From JBKCUK01 sp046318415 (GTDB taxonomy: Bacteria; Pseudomonadota; Alphaproteobacteria; Caedimonadales; Caedimonadaceae), in NCBI GenBank assembly GCA_046318415.1, contig JBKCUK010000002.1:1-27913 (forward strand): 27,913 nt of DNA. The letters are read 5' to 3'. A program made the translations under genes and the position numbers. Positions 1 through 8,816 of the stretch are shown piece after piece (position 1 is the first letter of the stretch; the number at the start of each line of letters is the position of its first letter). The notes under the pieces are model-generated. The model did not search any database and was not told the origin of the DNA. It was given only the letters and a program-made list of their open reading frames with translations.

Positions 1-261
1 GTGCACCCAGCCTTCGGTTCCTTCCGCATCGCGGATATGCCGCCACACGTCATACTCTTGAAAAATCTCAACGGGAAGGTTGGCGCGGTAATAGGTCCAC
101 TCCACCGGATATTCGCGCCCTGGACCAACCCGAACATTGACTTCGCTGGAGCGAAACGTTGCAAACCTTGGCAGCGGCAAGGGTGCTTTTGCTGCCCAGG
201 CGCTAGCCGGCATCCCCACAAGGATCAAAAGGAGAGAAGCAATGCGCGCCCTAGCCCGCAC
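1..261 (-). CDS. Secreted bacterial SH3-domain protein (C-terminus beyond window)
   Basis: The gene runs leftward off the window; 87 codons are visible. A short Arg-rich N-terminus is followed by a hydrophobic stretch (IASLLLILVG) and an Ala-rich cleavage region ending near SAWAA (about residues 20-24), a typical Sec signal peptide. Next comes FRSSEVNVRVGPG (residues 36-48), then the WTYYRANLPVEI and GTEGWVH segments of the alphaproteobacterial periplasmic SH3 family (COG3807 type). These are thought to bind peptidoglycan or protein; the exact role is unknown. The first 11 bases overlap the end of dut, so the two genes are probably co-transcribed. The start is uncertain: in-frame GTG codons also lie at 288 and 270, and none has a good Shine-Dalgarno. 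I chose 261 for its short overlap and clean signal peptide. Family call fairly sure, start less so. Confidence 0.8.
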   Translation of the reverse strand, partial: MRARARIASLLLILVGMPASAWAAKAPLPLPRFATFRSSEVNVRVGPGREYPVEWTYYRANLPVEIFQEYDVWRHIRDAEGTEGWVH

Positions 262-709
262 GGCGCACACCCGTTGAGCCAAATCCACCGGCACCACGCT
301 CTGTTTCTTGCTCATCCACATCTCCCTCAATCAGGCGCGCTTGAATCACAGGGGCAATCACAAGTTGGGCTATGCGATCTCCCCGTTGCAAGGTAAACGG
401 CTCTTGGCCGTGATTGATTAGAATGACTTTGAGTTCACCGCGGTAGTCAGCATCAATGGTGCCGGGCGCATTCAATACACTCACCCCGTGCTTTGCGGCC
501 AGACCCGAGCGCGGACGGATTTGCGCTTCATATCCTTCTGGAACTGCTAGGGCAAAACCTGTGGGAATCACAGCGCGTTGCCCCGGTTGCAACACTTGTT
601 CTGCGTCTATGGCCGCCGGCAAATCAAGGCCCGCACTCAAGGCAGTACCATAGCTGGGAAGACACAAATCCTGTGCGTGGGCAAGTCTTTGAATGCGCAG
701 TTGCAACAC
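251..709 (-). CDS. dut: dUTP diphosphatase (dUTPase)
   Basis: Hydrolyses dUTP to dUMP and diphosphate, keeping uracil out of DNA and supplying dUMP for thymidylate synthesis; a cytoplasmic homotrimer. The 152 residues match the usual bacterial length and all five family motifs are visible: SAGLDLPA (25-32), PRSG (66-69), the LNAPGTIDADYRGE block with its catalytic Asp (79-92), RGDRIAQLV (109-117), and the Gly-rich C-terminal GAGGFGSTG (139-147) that closes over the substrate. The start is GTG, preceded by AAGGAAAG in the 15-base gap after addA. It is the fifth gene of a string that begins with acpS, next to the AddAB repair enzyme, which fits a shared theme of DNA integrity. Nothing appears damaged. 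Confidence 0.97.
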   Translation of the reverse strand: MLQLRIQRLAHAQDLCLPSYGTALSAGLDLPAAIDAEQVLQPGQRAVIPTGFALAVPEGYEAQIRPRSGLAAKHGVSVLNAPGTIDADYRGELKVILINHGQEPFTLQRGDRIAQLVIAPVIQARLIEGDVDEQETERGAGGFGSTGVRRAG

Positions 710-724
710 GTTTCTTTCCTTGAC

Positions 725-3700
725 TTAAATTTCCAACCATTGTGCCGTTTTTAGACATAAAAGAAAAGTACGACAGATTTTTTGCGGATAAGTGGCACGC
801 ACCAAATGCGCATACCTTTGCAGTTGTCGTCGATAAGACATTGGAATCCTGTCTTTTTCCCACGGACCATCGGTTTTAAAGTCCACCACCCAAAGCTCAT
901 CATCAAAAACCACCAGGCGATCAAGGCGCCCCTCGATCCAATTCCCCTCAGCATACCCCGCAACCGAAACCTCGCTCAAGGAGCGATCGGAAAACAACAA
1001 CGTTCCCTTGGGGTCTTCAAGAAGACGTCGGCAGGCCTGGGTCCAAAAGGCAGCCTCCTCTCTCCCCAGGGTCGCGAACATGGTCTCAAGGATCTCGAGG
1101 CGACGCGCCTCAGACACCGTGGTCAGCATATGCAGCACCTTGTGGACAAGAGCCCCCCTTGTTTGCGCACCGGAGACTTCTGCAGACTCGCGCCGTTGGA
1201 TGGAATGATGCAGACTCTTTGAGAGTTCTGGCGTCTCTGGGCCTACCTTTAAGAGATATTCGGGCAGTTGCTGGGGCACGGTTGTGCTGTGGGTCTCTTT
1301 GCGTTCCATCACCAGGGGCGCAGTATGGTCATGACTCAAGCGTAATCGGCCATTTGGGTGCAGCAAAATACAGTCATTCTCTCGGGCAAAGTCCTGCAGG
1401 CCTGTTTCGATCACCCTATGCCAACACTGCTCATTCAAGGTACGACCACCCCGCCACCCGCAGATATAGAGCTCATCCTCGGCCCGGGTCATGGCCACAT
1501 ACAGTAAACGGTAGTATTCAGGAAGCGATGCTGCCTTGAGATAATCCTTCAAGCTCTCGGTCCGCGGACCCGATTCTGCGGCAGGAGGCAGCCATAACAG
1601 CGTGCGCTCATCGATTTTCAGATGCCCCTCAATGCTTTGCGGGACGCGAGAAGTATCCGCCACGATCACCACTGGCGCCTGCAAACCCTTCGCGCCATGC
1701 ACGGTCATAATCCGCACTTCTCCGCCTCCCCTGGCGCTGGCTTCCCGCTTCAAGGTCTGAGGCAAGCGTGCAAAATGGTGCAGAAAAAGCTGAAGTGATG
1801 GCAAATGCCGTCCCTCGTCTTCTTGCACAGCACGCAAAAATTCATCAAGAACTTCATGGATTTCTGGCCCTAGCCGTGCAGCAAAAGCATGGCGACGTTC
1901 CGCGATAATGTGATGATAGAGTTGATAAGGCGTGTGGTAATCCACGCACCCAAGAAGCTCACTCAAAAAAGCATAGACATGCTGCCAAGGGTGCTGGTGC
2001 TGTTGGGCGCGGGATTTTAAAACGTCAAACAGGCTCTGCTCGCCGCGGCCAAACGCTAGATCAAAGAGATCATCTTCCGTAAGGCCACACAGGGGACTTT
2101 TTAAAATCAGGGCCAAGTTCACATCATCACGGGGCAGCACCAAAAAATGCCCCAGCGCAATAAGGTCTTGGACTGCAATATTCTGACTGAGCTCAATGCG
2201 ATCTGGGCCTGCTACGGGCACACCCTCTCTTTTCAGCGCACGGGTTAACTGACCGATAAAGCCTTGGCGGCGTTGGACTAGAATCAACACATCACCTGGT
2301 GTCACCGGGCGCCCACGGGCCGGCAACTGGCGCCCCTCTTGAAACCATTGCCGCAATTCTTTGGCCAAATCCTTCGCCAGACGCGAACTGGCTTCCCACT
2401 CATGATCTGCCTCTATCAGGGGCCAGAGTTCGACGGTACCGGCATGGCCTTCGCGCATGGGCAGATGGGGCAAGGCCTGGACGTGGTGCGCCATGTGCGG
2501 TTGCGCAAAGACAGCATCAACGGCCAGCAACACGGCGGGACTTGAGCGGAAAGAATGGGTCAATTCGATGATATGGGCCCCTTGTCCAGCTTCCTGGGCC
2601 GCACGGGTATAGTGCTGCCCCATGGCCTTGAACAATTCAGGCGCAGCCCCTTGGAAACCGTAGATGGATTGTTTCAAATCTCCCACCAGAAAAAGGCTTT
2701 TCGGCGTCTCTGTCTGACTGTCGCCCGTATAAAACTCCTCCGCAAGAGCACCCACCAACTGCCACTGGAGGGCGCTGGTGTCCTGGGCCTCATCCACCAG
2801 CAAATGAGCAAGACGGCGGTCCAATTTAAAGCGCACCCAATCGGCCAGATCACTGCGCCGCAACAGATGTAAGCTGAGGCGAATCAAATCGTCATAGTTA
2901 ACGCAGTTGTGCTTTCGCTTGAGATGATCAAATTCCTCTGCAATGCAGCGGACAAGGGCACTCAGGGACCGGGAAACTTGCCCCGCGCGATAATCTTTAA
3001 GCGCCCCCAAAAGATGCTGTACCCGGTCTGCTTCCCGCTGCAAAACCTGCAAAATATCCGGCACGGTGTCTTGCAGCTTTTTACTCACTAACCGGGCACG
3101 CACCTCCCCTTTTTGCGTCAAGAACAGCTCGGCATAGGCTGCAAAAGCAGTAGCATCCGGCGCCTGCCAAAAAGTATTCATACCTCTCGAAAGTGCGCTA
3201 TCGGCTTCACTACCCTGACGCAGGGCTAGGATGCACTGGTGCAGGGTAGGAACGTCTGCATCTGTCGTCACATCGGGCGCTGCATGCGGGAAGTCGTCGA
3301 GGGTCAAGCCGAGTTCATTGGGGGTTGTGTTGATGGCGTTAATAATCAGCTCTTGAAGACTGTTTGGGCTAAAACGCTGGGCCAAAACCCCAAGGTGAGC
3401 TGCCACATCCGGTGCTGTGAGCGCGTGGTCCATGGCTTGAAGCAGCAGGGTCTGCGCTTCACTTTCATCCATGACACGAAAGCCTGGTGTCAGTCCTGCT
3501 TCTATGGGAAAGCGCTGTAAAAGCTGCTGGCAAAAGCTATGCAGTGTCATCAGCTGCAAACCGCCTGGTGTATCCAAGACTTGCGTGAACAGCAAACGGG
3601 CCCTTGTTAACTCGTGGCTCTGGGGTGGACGCCCAAAAAGATCCTGCAGGGTGCGAAACAGGGTCAGTTCGTCCTTAACGGCCATGTCCTTGAGGGCAGC

Positions 3701-3913
3701 CATAAGGCGCTCTCGCATCTCGAGGGCGGCTGCTTTGGTAAAGGTCAAACACAAGATGGCCGAAGGGGGAACACCTTCGCCTAAGAGGCGCAACAGGCGA
3801 TCCGTCAGGACTTTAGTTTTGCCCGAGCCCGCAGAGGCAGCCACAAAAATCGTTGCCTCTGGCGTGAGGGCCCGGTGTCGCGCGGTGGTGTCAAGTTGCT
3901 CTAGGTGTGCCAT
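725..3913 (-). CDS. addA: Double-strand break repair helicase-nuclease AddA
   Basis: Subunit of the AddAB complex, which processes DNA ends for RecA-mediated recombination (the alphaproteobacterial counterpart of RecBCD). The 1062 residues show a UvrD-like SF1 helicase: Walker A AGSGKT at 28-33, Walker B LLVDEAQDT, motif III LVGDLKQSIYGFQGA, motif V MTVHGAKGLQ and motif VI RLLYVAMTRAEDELY. The C-terminal RecB-family nuclease also looks intact, with ALVHKVLH near residue 925, GRLDRL, VVDFKTDG near 1008 and then YRRQLQRY. It is slightly shorter than many alphaproteobacterial AddA proteins, but every catalytic block is present. The ATG lies within the end of addB (13-base overlap), so translational coupling is likely. 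No RecBCD gene is visible here. Confidence 0.97.
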   Translation of the reverse strand: MAHLEQLDTTARHRALTPEATIFVAASAGSGKTKVLTDRLLRLLGEGVPPSAILCLTFTKAAALEMRERLMAALKDMAVKDELTLFRTLQDLFGRPPQSHELTRARLLFTQVLDTPGGLQLMTLHSFCQQLLQRFPIEAGLTPGFRVMDESEAQTLLLQAMDHALTAPDVAAHLGVLAQRFSPNSLQELIINAINTTPNELGLTLDDFPHAAPDVTTDADVPTLHQCILALRQGSEADSALSRGMNTFWQAPDATAFAAYAELFLTQKGEVRARLVSKKLQDTVPDILQVLQREADRVQHLLGALKDYRAGQVSRSLSALVRCIAEEFDHLKRKHNCVNYDDLIRLSLHLLRRSDLADWVRFKLDRRLAHLLVDEAQDTSALQWQLVGALAEEFYTGDSQTETPKSLFLVGDLKQSIYGFQGAAPELFKAMGQHYTRAAQEAGQGAHIIELTHSFRSSPAVLLAVDAVFAQPHMAHHVQALPHLPMREGHAGTVELWPLIEADHEWEASSRLAKDLAKELRQWFQEGRQLPARGRPVTPGDVLILVQRRQGFIGQLTRALKREGVPVAGPDRIELSQNIAVQDLIALGHFLVLPRDDVNLALILKSPLCGLTEDDLFDLAFGRGEQSLFDVLKSRAQQHQHPWQHVYAFLSELLGCVDYHTPYQLYHHIIAERRHAFAARLGPEIHEVLDEFLRAVQEDEGRHLPSLQLFLHHFARLPQTLKREASARGGGEVRIMTVHGAKGLQAPVVIVADTSRVPQSIEGHLKIDERTLLWLPPAAESGPRTESLKDYLKAASLPEYYRLLYVAMTRAEDELYICGWRGGRTLNEQCWHRVIETGLQDFARENDCILLHPNGRLRLSHDHTAPLVMERKETHSTTVPQQLPEYLLKVGPETPELSKSLHHSIQRRESAEVSGAQTRGALVHKVLHMLTTVSEARRLEILETMFATLGREEAAFWTQACRRLLEDPKGTLLFSDRSLSEVSVAGYAEGNWIEGRLDRLVVFDDELWVVDFKTDGPWEKDRIPMSYRRQLQRYAHLVRATYPQKICRTFLLCLKTAQWLEI

Positions 3914-6621
3914 TCATCCACCCTTCCAAGGTGTCGCACCCAGCCAGATGGCATTTGTGTGGGCGCAATCATGGGCCCACCAGCCCCATAGTGAGCGAGG
4001 ACCGCTTCAATGACCTCTTCGCATTGCTGTAACCATTGCGCCATATCTCCTGGGGCCGCCAACACCTCGATACCCTGGGTCGTGAGGCGCCACAGCTCGG
4101 CCTTCTGGGGAAGCTGGGCTGGAAGATCTCCATATCCCCCCCGCGCCACGAGATAAGCCTCCATAAACAACTGGGGGTCTTCACCCCGATCCACCGCTTT
4201 TTTGGAAGGCAACAGACCCGTTTTATAATCCACCACATGGGCTCCTGAGGGAGTAAGCGCCAACAAGTCTAACTTTGCGCGCAGCCGATATACCTCATCC
4301 CCGCAAGCGAGGGTGGTTTCACCATTGAGTTCGCTGAAGCGCAGAGGGACCTGCTCAAAAGTTGTTTGGGCATGCTGCACATAATGCATCAGCATTAAAT
4401 CAACCCGGGGCAGGACAAAGTGTTGCACCCACGGCAGGTGCCCCCAAGGCGTCAGCATTTTAAGGGCTAAGTGGTGTAACCTCTCAAGGCGGTCGGGCAA
4501 CGTGTGCCATCCTGCCCGCACATCTTGCTCAAGAATTGCATGAAGGACAGAGCCAAGTTCAGCTGGTCCCAAGTCCTGTTCTAGAGAAGCCAGCGGGATC
4601 AACTGCAAAATCTGTTGGGCGTAAAAACCATAGGGGTTTTGCATCAGCAGTCTGAGTTGGGTGGCAGAAAATTCCTTGGGGCGCAGGGTAGCATCAGGCG
4701 ATGGCTGTGGCGCTTGGATGGGGGTGACGTGATCGACCTGACGCAAGACCTGACGCCAGCCCAGGACTTCTTCTCGCGTGCGCCACAGAGGACGGGCTTG
4801 TGCGGCCAACAAGACGGTATCAAGACGCTCGAGAAAGCGCGAGGCCATCACTGGTGCTCCACCCATTTTTCGAGAACGGGTCATAAGCACCTTGGGCGTT
4901 CCCATTTGCTGACAGAAAACATCGGCCATCAAGCTGATGGTCTGAGCCGAGGAGGGCAGCCCTAATGCCACCCGCACAGGTCCAGGCAACCATGGATCAT
5001 CGTGGGAACCCCCTGGCCAAATCCCCTCCACCAAGCCAGCAAGAATGACACACTCAAAGTGTTGAAACTGGGCTTCAAACACCCCAACCACTTGTACCCG
5101 CGGGTCCGCATCAAAGGGAGGGCGCACAGCGGCAGAAAAAACGGCATCGGCAAGCAGACGTCGAAAAGCGTCTGCATCCATGGAGGAAAGGTGCGCACTG
5201 AAAAGGTCAAACAAGTCCTGAACAGCCTCGGCACCGACACCAGACCCCGACAAGGGCCCCATGAGCCGCATTAAAAAGTGCTGTAGATGCGCGATCCATT
5301 CAGCCAGCGGCAAAGAACTGTGTGTCGGGGGCAGTTGCGCCAGAACGTGGCGAATCATCGATTGTTGAGAGAGCGGAATCGGTCTTTGCGGATGGCGCGC
5401 CTCAAGTTCCATCTGACGCACCTTGTGAAGATGGACAGCGCGCGTTTCCTCAAGACAGACCAGCGGATGTTTCAAAAGGGCTAAAAGGGCATGGGCTGAT
5501 CGCTCGCCGGTCAGCACATCCAACGCCAATAGTGTCAGCACGCCCGCTTCCGTATGGCGCAAGGGAAGCCCCGCCGTATCATCAGCCTCAATATGGCAGG
5601 CCTTGAGCTCGGCCATGACCCGATTGGCAAGGGGACGATGGGGGGTAATGAGGGCAATTTTTTGCTCTCCACGGGCTAAAAGATCGCGAATATGCAGGGC
5701 AATAAGCTCTGCTTCTTCGGCTTCATCGGCAGCCTCAAGCAAGGACACATCTTGAAGCGCATTCTTTTCCAGAGCCTCTTTGGCCTGATCCAGCTTCAGG
5801 CCAGCTTCCGCGAAAGCCGCATCTAAAAGCCGGACCCGCATACTAAGATCAGCTAATGGGAGCTCACCGATGCACCTTAAGGCTGTGGGATCAACGCCTA
5901 AATGGCTCAAGATTCGGGCGAGAATGGCCATGGGATGGCTGTCTTTGAGGGGACCATCGATTTCGAATAGGGCCGGAAAAAAGATGATACCAGAGGGATG
6001 GGACCGAACGTACTCATAAAGGGCAAGGGCCTTAGGATAAGAACTGACCAAGCCGGCGATGACCACAAACCCCTTCGGCGGTGCTTCTTGGAAATGCTCC
6101 AATAGCCTGCACAGTAAGCGCTGTGGCCCCTGAAAATGCGTCAGGATGTCGGCACGTAATAAAATCTCAAGATAGTGGCTGGCTTGCTGCCAATGGAGAA
6201 CATGATCGGCCGAAAAGACGGCAAGAACCGTCTCAAGACCCACCTCATAAAGCGCCAGCTGGCGCAGGATGGGATAAAGGCTCTCGGCAAGTCCCAGGGC
6301 TTCGCTGGCACTTAGACCATGATGGCGCAGCACATCCACCATTTTCATGCGCGTGACCAGGCTATGTTGGACTTCATCGTCAAGTTCATCGGATAGCAGC
6401 GTCTGATCCGATAGGGTGATGATCTCGGGCATGAGCATGGCCTCAAACCCTGAAGCACGCAGCATTTCCCGCATGAATGTACGTGCTGCACGCCTGGTGG
6501 GCAAAATGACCTTACTCTGGGCGAGGCGCTCAGGGTTCCCGTCAACTTGGCACCACAGCTCTTCGGCAACGGTGCGCAAAAAATCAGCACCATGCGCAAC
6601 GCTCAAAAGACGGGCGGTCAT
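3901..6621 (-). CDS. addB: Double-strand break repair protein AddB
   Basis: Partner of AddA; in the family it carries an inactive helicase fold and a second nuclease that cuts the other strand. The 906-residue product starts with an alphaproteobacterial AddB-type N-terminus (KVILPTRRAARTF at about 38-50) in place of a Walker A loop. The C-terminal PD-(D/E)XK nuclease shows GSVLHAILEQ near residue 690, AKLDLLAL, VVDYKTG near 800, then PQLFMEAYL. Its ATG shares four bases with the tsaE stop, and its end overlaps addA by 13 bases, so the three are read as one unit. Many alphaproteobacteria carry a sugar kinase and a nucleotidyltransferase between tsaE and addB; here there is no room for them. 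Confidence 0.95.
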   Translation of the reverse strand: MTARLLSVAHGADFLRTVAEELWCQVDGNPERLAQSKVILPTRRAARTFMREMLRASGFEAMLMPEIITLSDQTLLSDELDDEVQHSLVTRMKMVDVLRHHGLSASEALGLAESLYPILRQLALYEVGLETVLAVFSADHVLHWQQASHYLEILLRADILTHFQGPQRLLCRLLEHFQEAPPKGFVVIAGLVSSYPKALALYEYVRSHPSGIIFFPALFEIDGPLKDSHPMAILARILSHLGVDPTALRCIGELPLADLSMRVRLLDAAFAEAGLKLDQAKEALEKNALQDVSLLEAADEAEEAELIALHIRDLLARGEQKIALITPHRPLANRVMAELKACHIEADDTAGLPLRHTEAGVLTLLALDVLTGERSAHALLALLKHPLVCLEETRAVHLHKVRQMELEARHPQRPIPLSQQSMIRHVLAQLPPTHSSLPLAEWIAHLQHFLMRLMGPLSGSGVGAEAVQDLFDLFSAHLSSMDADAFRRLLADAVFSAAVRPPFDADPRVQVVGVFEAQFQHFECVILAGLVEGIWPGGSHDDPWLPGPVRVALGLPSSAQTISLMADVFCQQMGTPKVLMTRSRKMGGAPVMASRFLERLDTVLLAAQARPLWRTREEVLGWRQVLRQVDHVTPIQAPQPSPDATLRPKEFSATQLRLLMQNPYGFYAQQILQLIPLASLEQDLGPAELGSVLHAILEQDVRAGWHTLPDRLERLHHLALKMLTPWGHLPWVQHFVLPRVDLMLMHYVQHAQTTFEQVPLRFSELNGETTLACGDEVYRLRAKLDLLALTPSGAHVVDYKTGLLPSKKAVDRGEDPQLFMEAYLVARGGYGDLPAQLPQKAELWRLTTQGIEVLAAPGDMAQWLQQCEEVIEAVLAHYGAGGPMIAPTQMPSGWVRHLGRVDEWHT

Positions 6622-7082
6622 GGGAGACCTTCTTCAAGGTGTCGTAAGCGCCCTAGAAGAGCAGCCTCGCCGTCCAGCACAGCCCGCCTTCCCTCACCTT
6701 CGTGTGCGAGGGAAATCACCAGAGGCTGGTTGGTGAAGGACACCCCCTCAAGACGCTCGGGCCACTCCACCAAGACAATGCCCTGATGGAGGGCGTCTTC
6801 AAAGCCAAGCTCCCAGATTTCCTCTGAATGCTTGAGACGATAAAGATCATAGTGCCAGACCTCCCCCTTCGGCGTCTGGTAGGTTTGCACCAGGGTAAAG
6901 GTGGGGCTGGGGACTTCCATATCAGGCGATGTCAGCACCTGGATAAAGGCGCGGGCCAGTGTGCTCTTCCCCGCACCAAGATCCCCTTTAAGGTAGACAA
7001 GTTGTGGCGCTTGAAGCTCTGCCGCCAAAGTCTCCGCAAAGCGTATCATGGCCTCAAGATTGGGGAGGTGCAGCTTCATCAT
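6618..7082 (-). CDS. tsaE: tRNA threonylcarbamoyladenosine biosynthesis ATPase TsaE
   Basis: ATPase that works with TsaB and TsaD to place the t6A modification at position 37 of ANN-decoding tRNAs; formerly YjeE. The 154 residues match the family length. Visible motifs are the P-loop GDLGAGKST (33-41), SPTFTLVQ (59-66), HYDLYRL (77-83) and LVEWPER (104-110). It overlaps the end of acpS and the start of addB by four bases each (ATGA junctions), consistent with tight co-expression. Neither tsaB nor tsaD is in the window. The identification rests on the complete motif set and is firm. Confidence 0.96.
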   Translation of the reverse strand: MMKLHLPNLEAMIRFAETLAAELQAPQLVYLKGDLGAGKSTLARAFIQVLTSPDMEVPSPTFTLVQTYQTPKGEVWHYDLYRLKHSEEIWELGFEDALHQGIVLVEWPERLEGVSFTNQPLVISLAHEGEGRRAVLDGEAALLGRLRHLEEGLP

Positions 7083-7477
7083 GCAGATTGCCTCTCAATG
7101 ACGACAAAGGCCAACGCATGGTCCTTGCCATCACTTAAACTGAGGTGAATGTGGGCACTCTGATGGGGCGAGATTCTTGATGCAAGATTGTTTTGAACAG
7201 CCCCTGATAAACGCACCAAAGGCGCCCCATAGGCATCATTGAGGATTTCCATATCTTGAAAAGAGATGCCACCGCGAAAGCCGATGCCAAGGGCTTTAAC
7301 AAGGGCTTCTTTCGCGGCAAAGCGTTTTGCGACATAGGCTGCTGGGTGGGGATGGGTATGGACGCGCTCCCGCTCGCTGGGGGTGAGCAAGCGTTTCAAT
7401 GCCCGGGCACCATGACGGCGTAGCATCACCTCTATCCGTTTGATTTCACACAAATCTGTCCCAATACCCAGAATCAT
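7079..7477 (-). CDS. acpS: Holo-[acyl-carrier-protein] synthase
   Basis: Transfers 4'-phosphopantetheine from coenzyme A to a serine of acyl carrier protein, switching on fatty acid synthesis. The 132-residue protein begins with the family hallmark GIGTDLCEI carrying the metal-binding Asp8, followed by KRFAAKEALVKALG (51-64), which supplies Glu57 and the CoA-binding residues. The C-terminal HIHLSLSDGKDHALA block is also typical. It is the first gene of the leftward string acpS-tsaE-addB-addA-dut and overlaps tsaE by four bases. In many alphaproteobacteria acpS instead neighbours lepB and rnc, so this position is less common. Regulatory sites in the 244-base gap to gpt were not clear to me. 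Confidence 0.97.
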   Translation of the reverse strand: MILGIGTDLCEIKRIEVMLRRHGARALKRLLTPSERERVHTHPHPAAYVAKRFAAKEALVKALGIGFRGGISFQDMEILNDAYGAPLVRLSGAVQNNLASRISPHQSAHIHLSLSDGKDHALAFVVIERQSA

Positions 7478-7721
7478 AACCCTATTACTTTACCCTCACT
7501 CTTTAGCACCTTTTGCCCTCAAAAATGACCTTGGCACAAATGAATTGTGAAGGCAAACGGTTGCGTTGCGATCATGAGACACTTCCAGTGGCGGCGTTTT
7601 TAAATTCAGCCATCGCGAGCGCAGCATGGTGAACCCTACTGTTTTTCGTGGCGCTTCAGGGGTATAGTCTCTGAAAATGAGCCTGAGTGCTTGAACATTA
7701 AAAAAAGAGAAGAATTTCGCC

Positions 7722-8162
7722 ATGTCGTCCGATCGTTATCTTCAAATCAGCTGGGAAGAGTTTCACCGGGATTGCAAGACACTGGCGCAACACTTAGCAG
7801 GTCTGCGCCCCTGGCAGGGGCTGGTTGCCATCACCCGAGGCGGCCTGATTCCAGCCGGCATTCTCGCCCACGAACTGAATATCCGTCTCATCGACACCCT
7901 GGGCGCGTCCTCTTACGGCGATGACGAAAAACAAGGCGCGTTAGAGATCATTAAAACGGCCAGTGATGCCATGGCGGGCGAAGGGTTCATCATCGTGGAT
8001 GACCTGGTTGATACGGGCGCAACAGCGCACCTGGCACGCCGCCTCCTGCCCCAAGGACACTTGGCGGCAGTCTATGCGAAACCAGCAGGCCTTGGATCTA
8101 TCGACAGCCACGTGCGGCAGGTGGCCCAGGAAACGTGGATCGTCTTTCCATGGGAAATCTAA
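7722..8162 (+). CDS. gpt: Xanthine/guanine phosphoribosyltransferase
   Basis: Purine salvage enzyme of the type I phosphoribosyltransferase fold, which couples guanine or xanthine to PRPP to make GMP or XMP. The 146 residues are close to the E. coli Gpt length (152). Visible landmarks are the N-terminal ITRGGLIPAG loop (37-46), SSYGDDEK (63-70), the PRPP-binding signature IIVDDLVDTGATA (90-102), and a C-terminal WIVFPWEI like the family's WVVFPWE end. An AAGAGAAGAA stretch precedes the ATG. It faces away from acpS and is followed by rpmH 116 bases later. Hypoxanthine cannot be excluded as a substrate, but the fold and overall pattern favour the Gpt group. Confidence 0.94.
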   Translation: MSSDRYLQISWEEFHRDCKTLAQHLAGLRPWQGLVAITRGGLIPAGILAHELNIRLIDTLGASSYGDDEKQGALEIIKTASDAMAGEGFIIVDDLVDTGATAHLARRLLPQGHLAAVYAKPAGLGSIDSHVRQVAQETWIVFPWEI

Positions 8163-8190
8163 AAAGAACATCACAGCGTGCATGAAAAAG

Positions 8191-8219
8191 TTGACGCCGC
8201 TTTCATAAACCGGTAAGGA
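8191..8219 (+). promoter_or_regulatory. Possible promoter for rpmH-rnpA-yidD-yidC-engB
   Basis: A good -35 hexamer TTGACG (8191-8196) is followed after 17 bases by TAAGGA (8214-8219), a weak -10. It lies about 60 bases ahead of the rpmH start, where a promoter for this strongly expressed cluster is expected. The poor -10 keeps the call tentative. Confidence 0.25.
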
Positions 8220-8278
8220 GATGATTCTAAGGTTTCAACAAAGGCGCAAGCCTTGATGTTTCTATTGGAGAGAAGAAA

Positions 8279-8413
8279 ATGAAGAGGACCTATCAACCCA
8301 GCGCATTGGTTCGCAAGCGTCGTCATGGTTTTCGCGCCCGCATGGCCACCGTTGGCGGTCGCAGGGTCATCAACGCACGTCGCGCCAAAGGCCGTCATCG
8401 CTTAAGCGCCTAA
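8279..8413 (+). CDS. rpmH: 50S ribosomal protein L34
   Basis: Structural protein of the large ribosomal subunit. The 44-residue product starts MKRTYQPSALVRKRRHGF and continues with GFRARMAT and GRRVINARRAKGRHRL, the invariant L34 pattern. It is extremely basic, as expected for an rRNA-binding protein. Ahead of the ATG lies GGAGAGAAG, a good ribosome binding site. It begins the conserved rpmH-rnpA-yidD-yidC-engB block and ends seven bases before rnpA. Confidence 0.98.
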   Translation: MKRTYQPSALVRKRRHGFRARMATVGGRRVINARRAKGRHRLSA

Positions 8414-8420
8414 AGCTGAC

Positions 8421-8816
8421 TTGACTTCACGCCCTCAAGGTCTTACAAAGCGCAAAGATTATCTGCGCCTATCTGGGTCGGCCATTAAGTGGACGACCCC
8501 TTGTTTTTTGATCCAACTCATTCCCTCATCTGCGGTTATCGACGGCCCACGTTTTGGTATTACCGCCAGCCGTCGGTTGGGTGGCGCTGTTGATCGCAAC
8601 CGCGCCAAGCGTCGTTTGCGAGAACTGATTCGGCGTCATCTTGGCGACCTTGGCTGGGTTGGATACGACTATGGCTTCATCGCCCGTAAGGCTGTCCTGA
8701 ACAGCCCCTTTGAGGCCTTGGAAAAAGATTTGAAATGGGCCCTTGGCCACCTGCATCGTCAGGTGAAGCATCCACCCCTTAAAGAAAGCCCTAAGGATGA
8801 TGCGACCCCTGCTTAA
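8421..8816 (+). CDS. rnpA: Ribonuclease P protein component
   Basis: Protein subunit of RNase P; it helps the catalytic RNA bind precursor tRNA and trim the 5' leader. The 131 residues contain the family signature RNRAKRRLRELIR (59-71) after GITASRRLGGAVD, plus an early LTKRKDYLRL helix. The start appears to be TTG: no ATG or GTG lies suitably close, and the TTG is seven bases after the rpmH stop, so ribosomes may pass from one gene to the next. The last 20 bases overlap the start of yidD. The RNase P RNA gene is not in the window. Confidence 0.94.
   Translation: MTSRPQGLTKRKDYLRLSGSAIKWTTPCFLIQLIPSSAVIDGPRFGITASRRLGGAVDRNRAKRRLRELIRRHLGDLGWVGYDYGFIARKAVLNSPFEALEKDLKWALGHLHRQVKHPPLKESPKDDATPA

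Noticed and set aside
1..396. Plus-strand open frame at the left edge
   Set aside because: It runs antisense to the SH3-domain gene and to the end of dut, both of which have clear protein signatures.
7478..7721. TATAGT (7663-7668) as the -10 of a gpt promoter, and a small minus-strand frame here
   Set aside because: No acceptable -35 lies at the right distance, and the small frame has no supporting features; the gap simply separates divergent genes.
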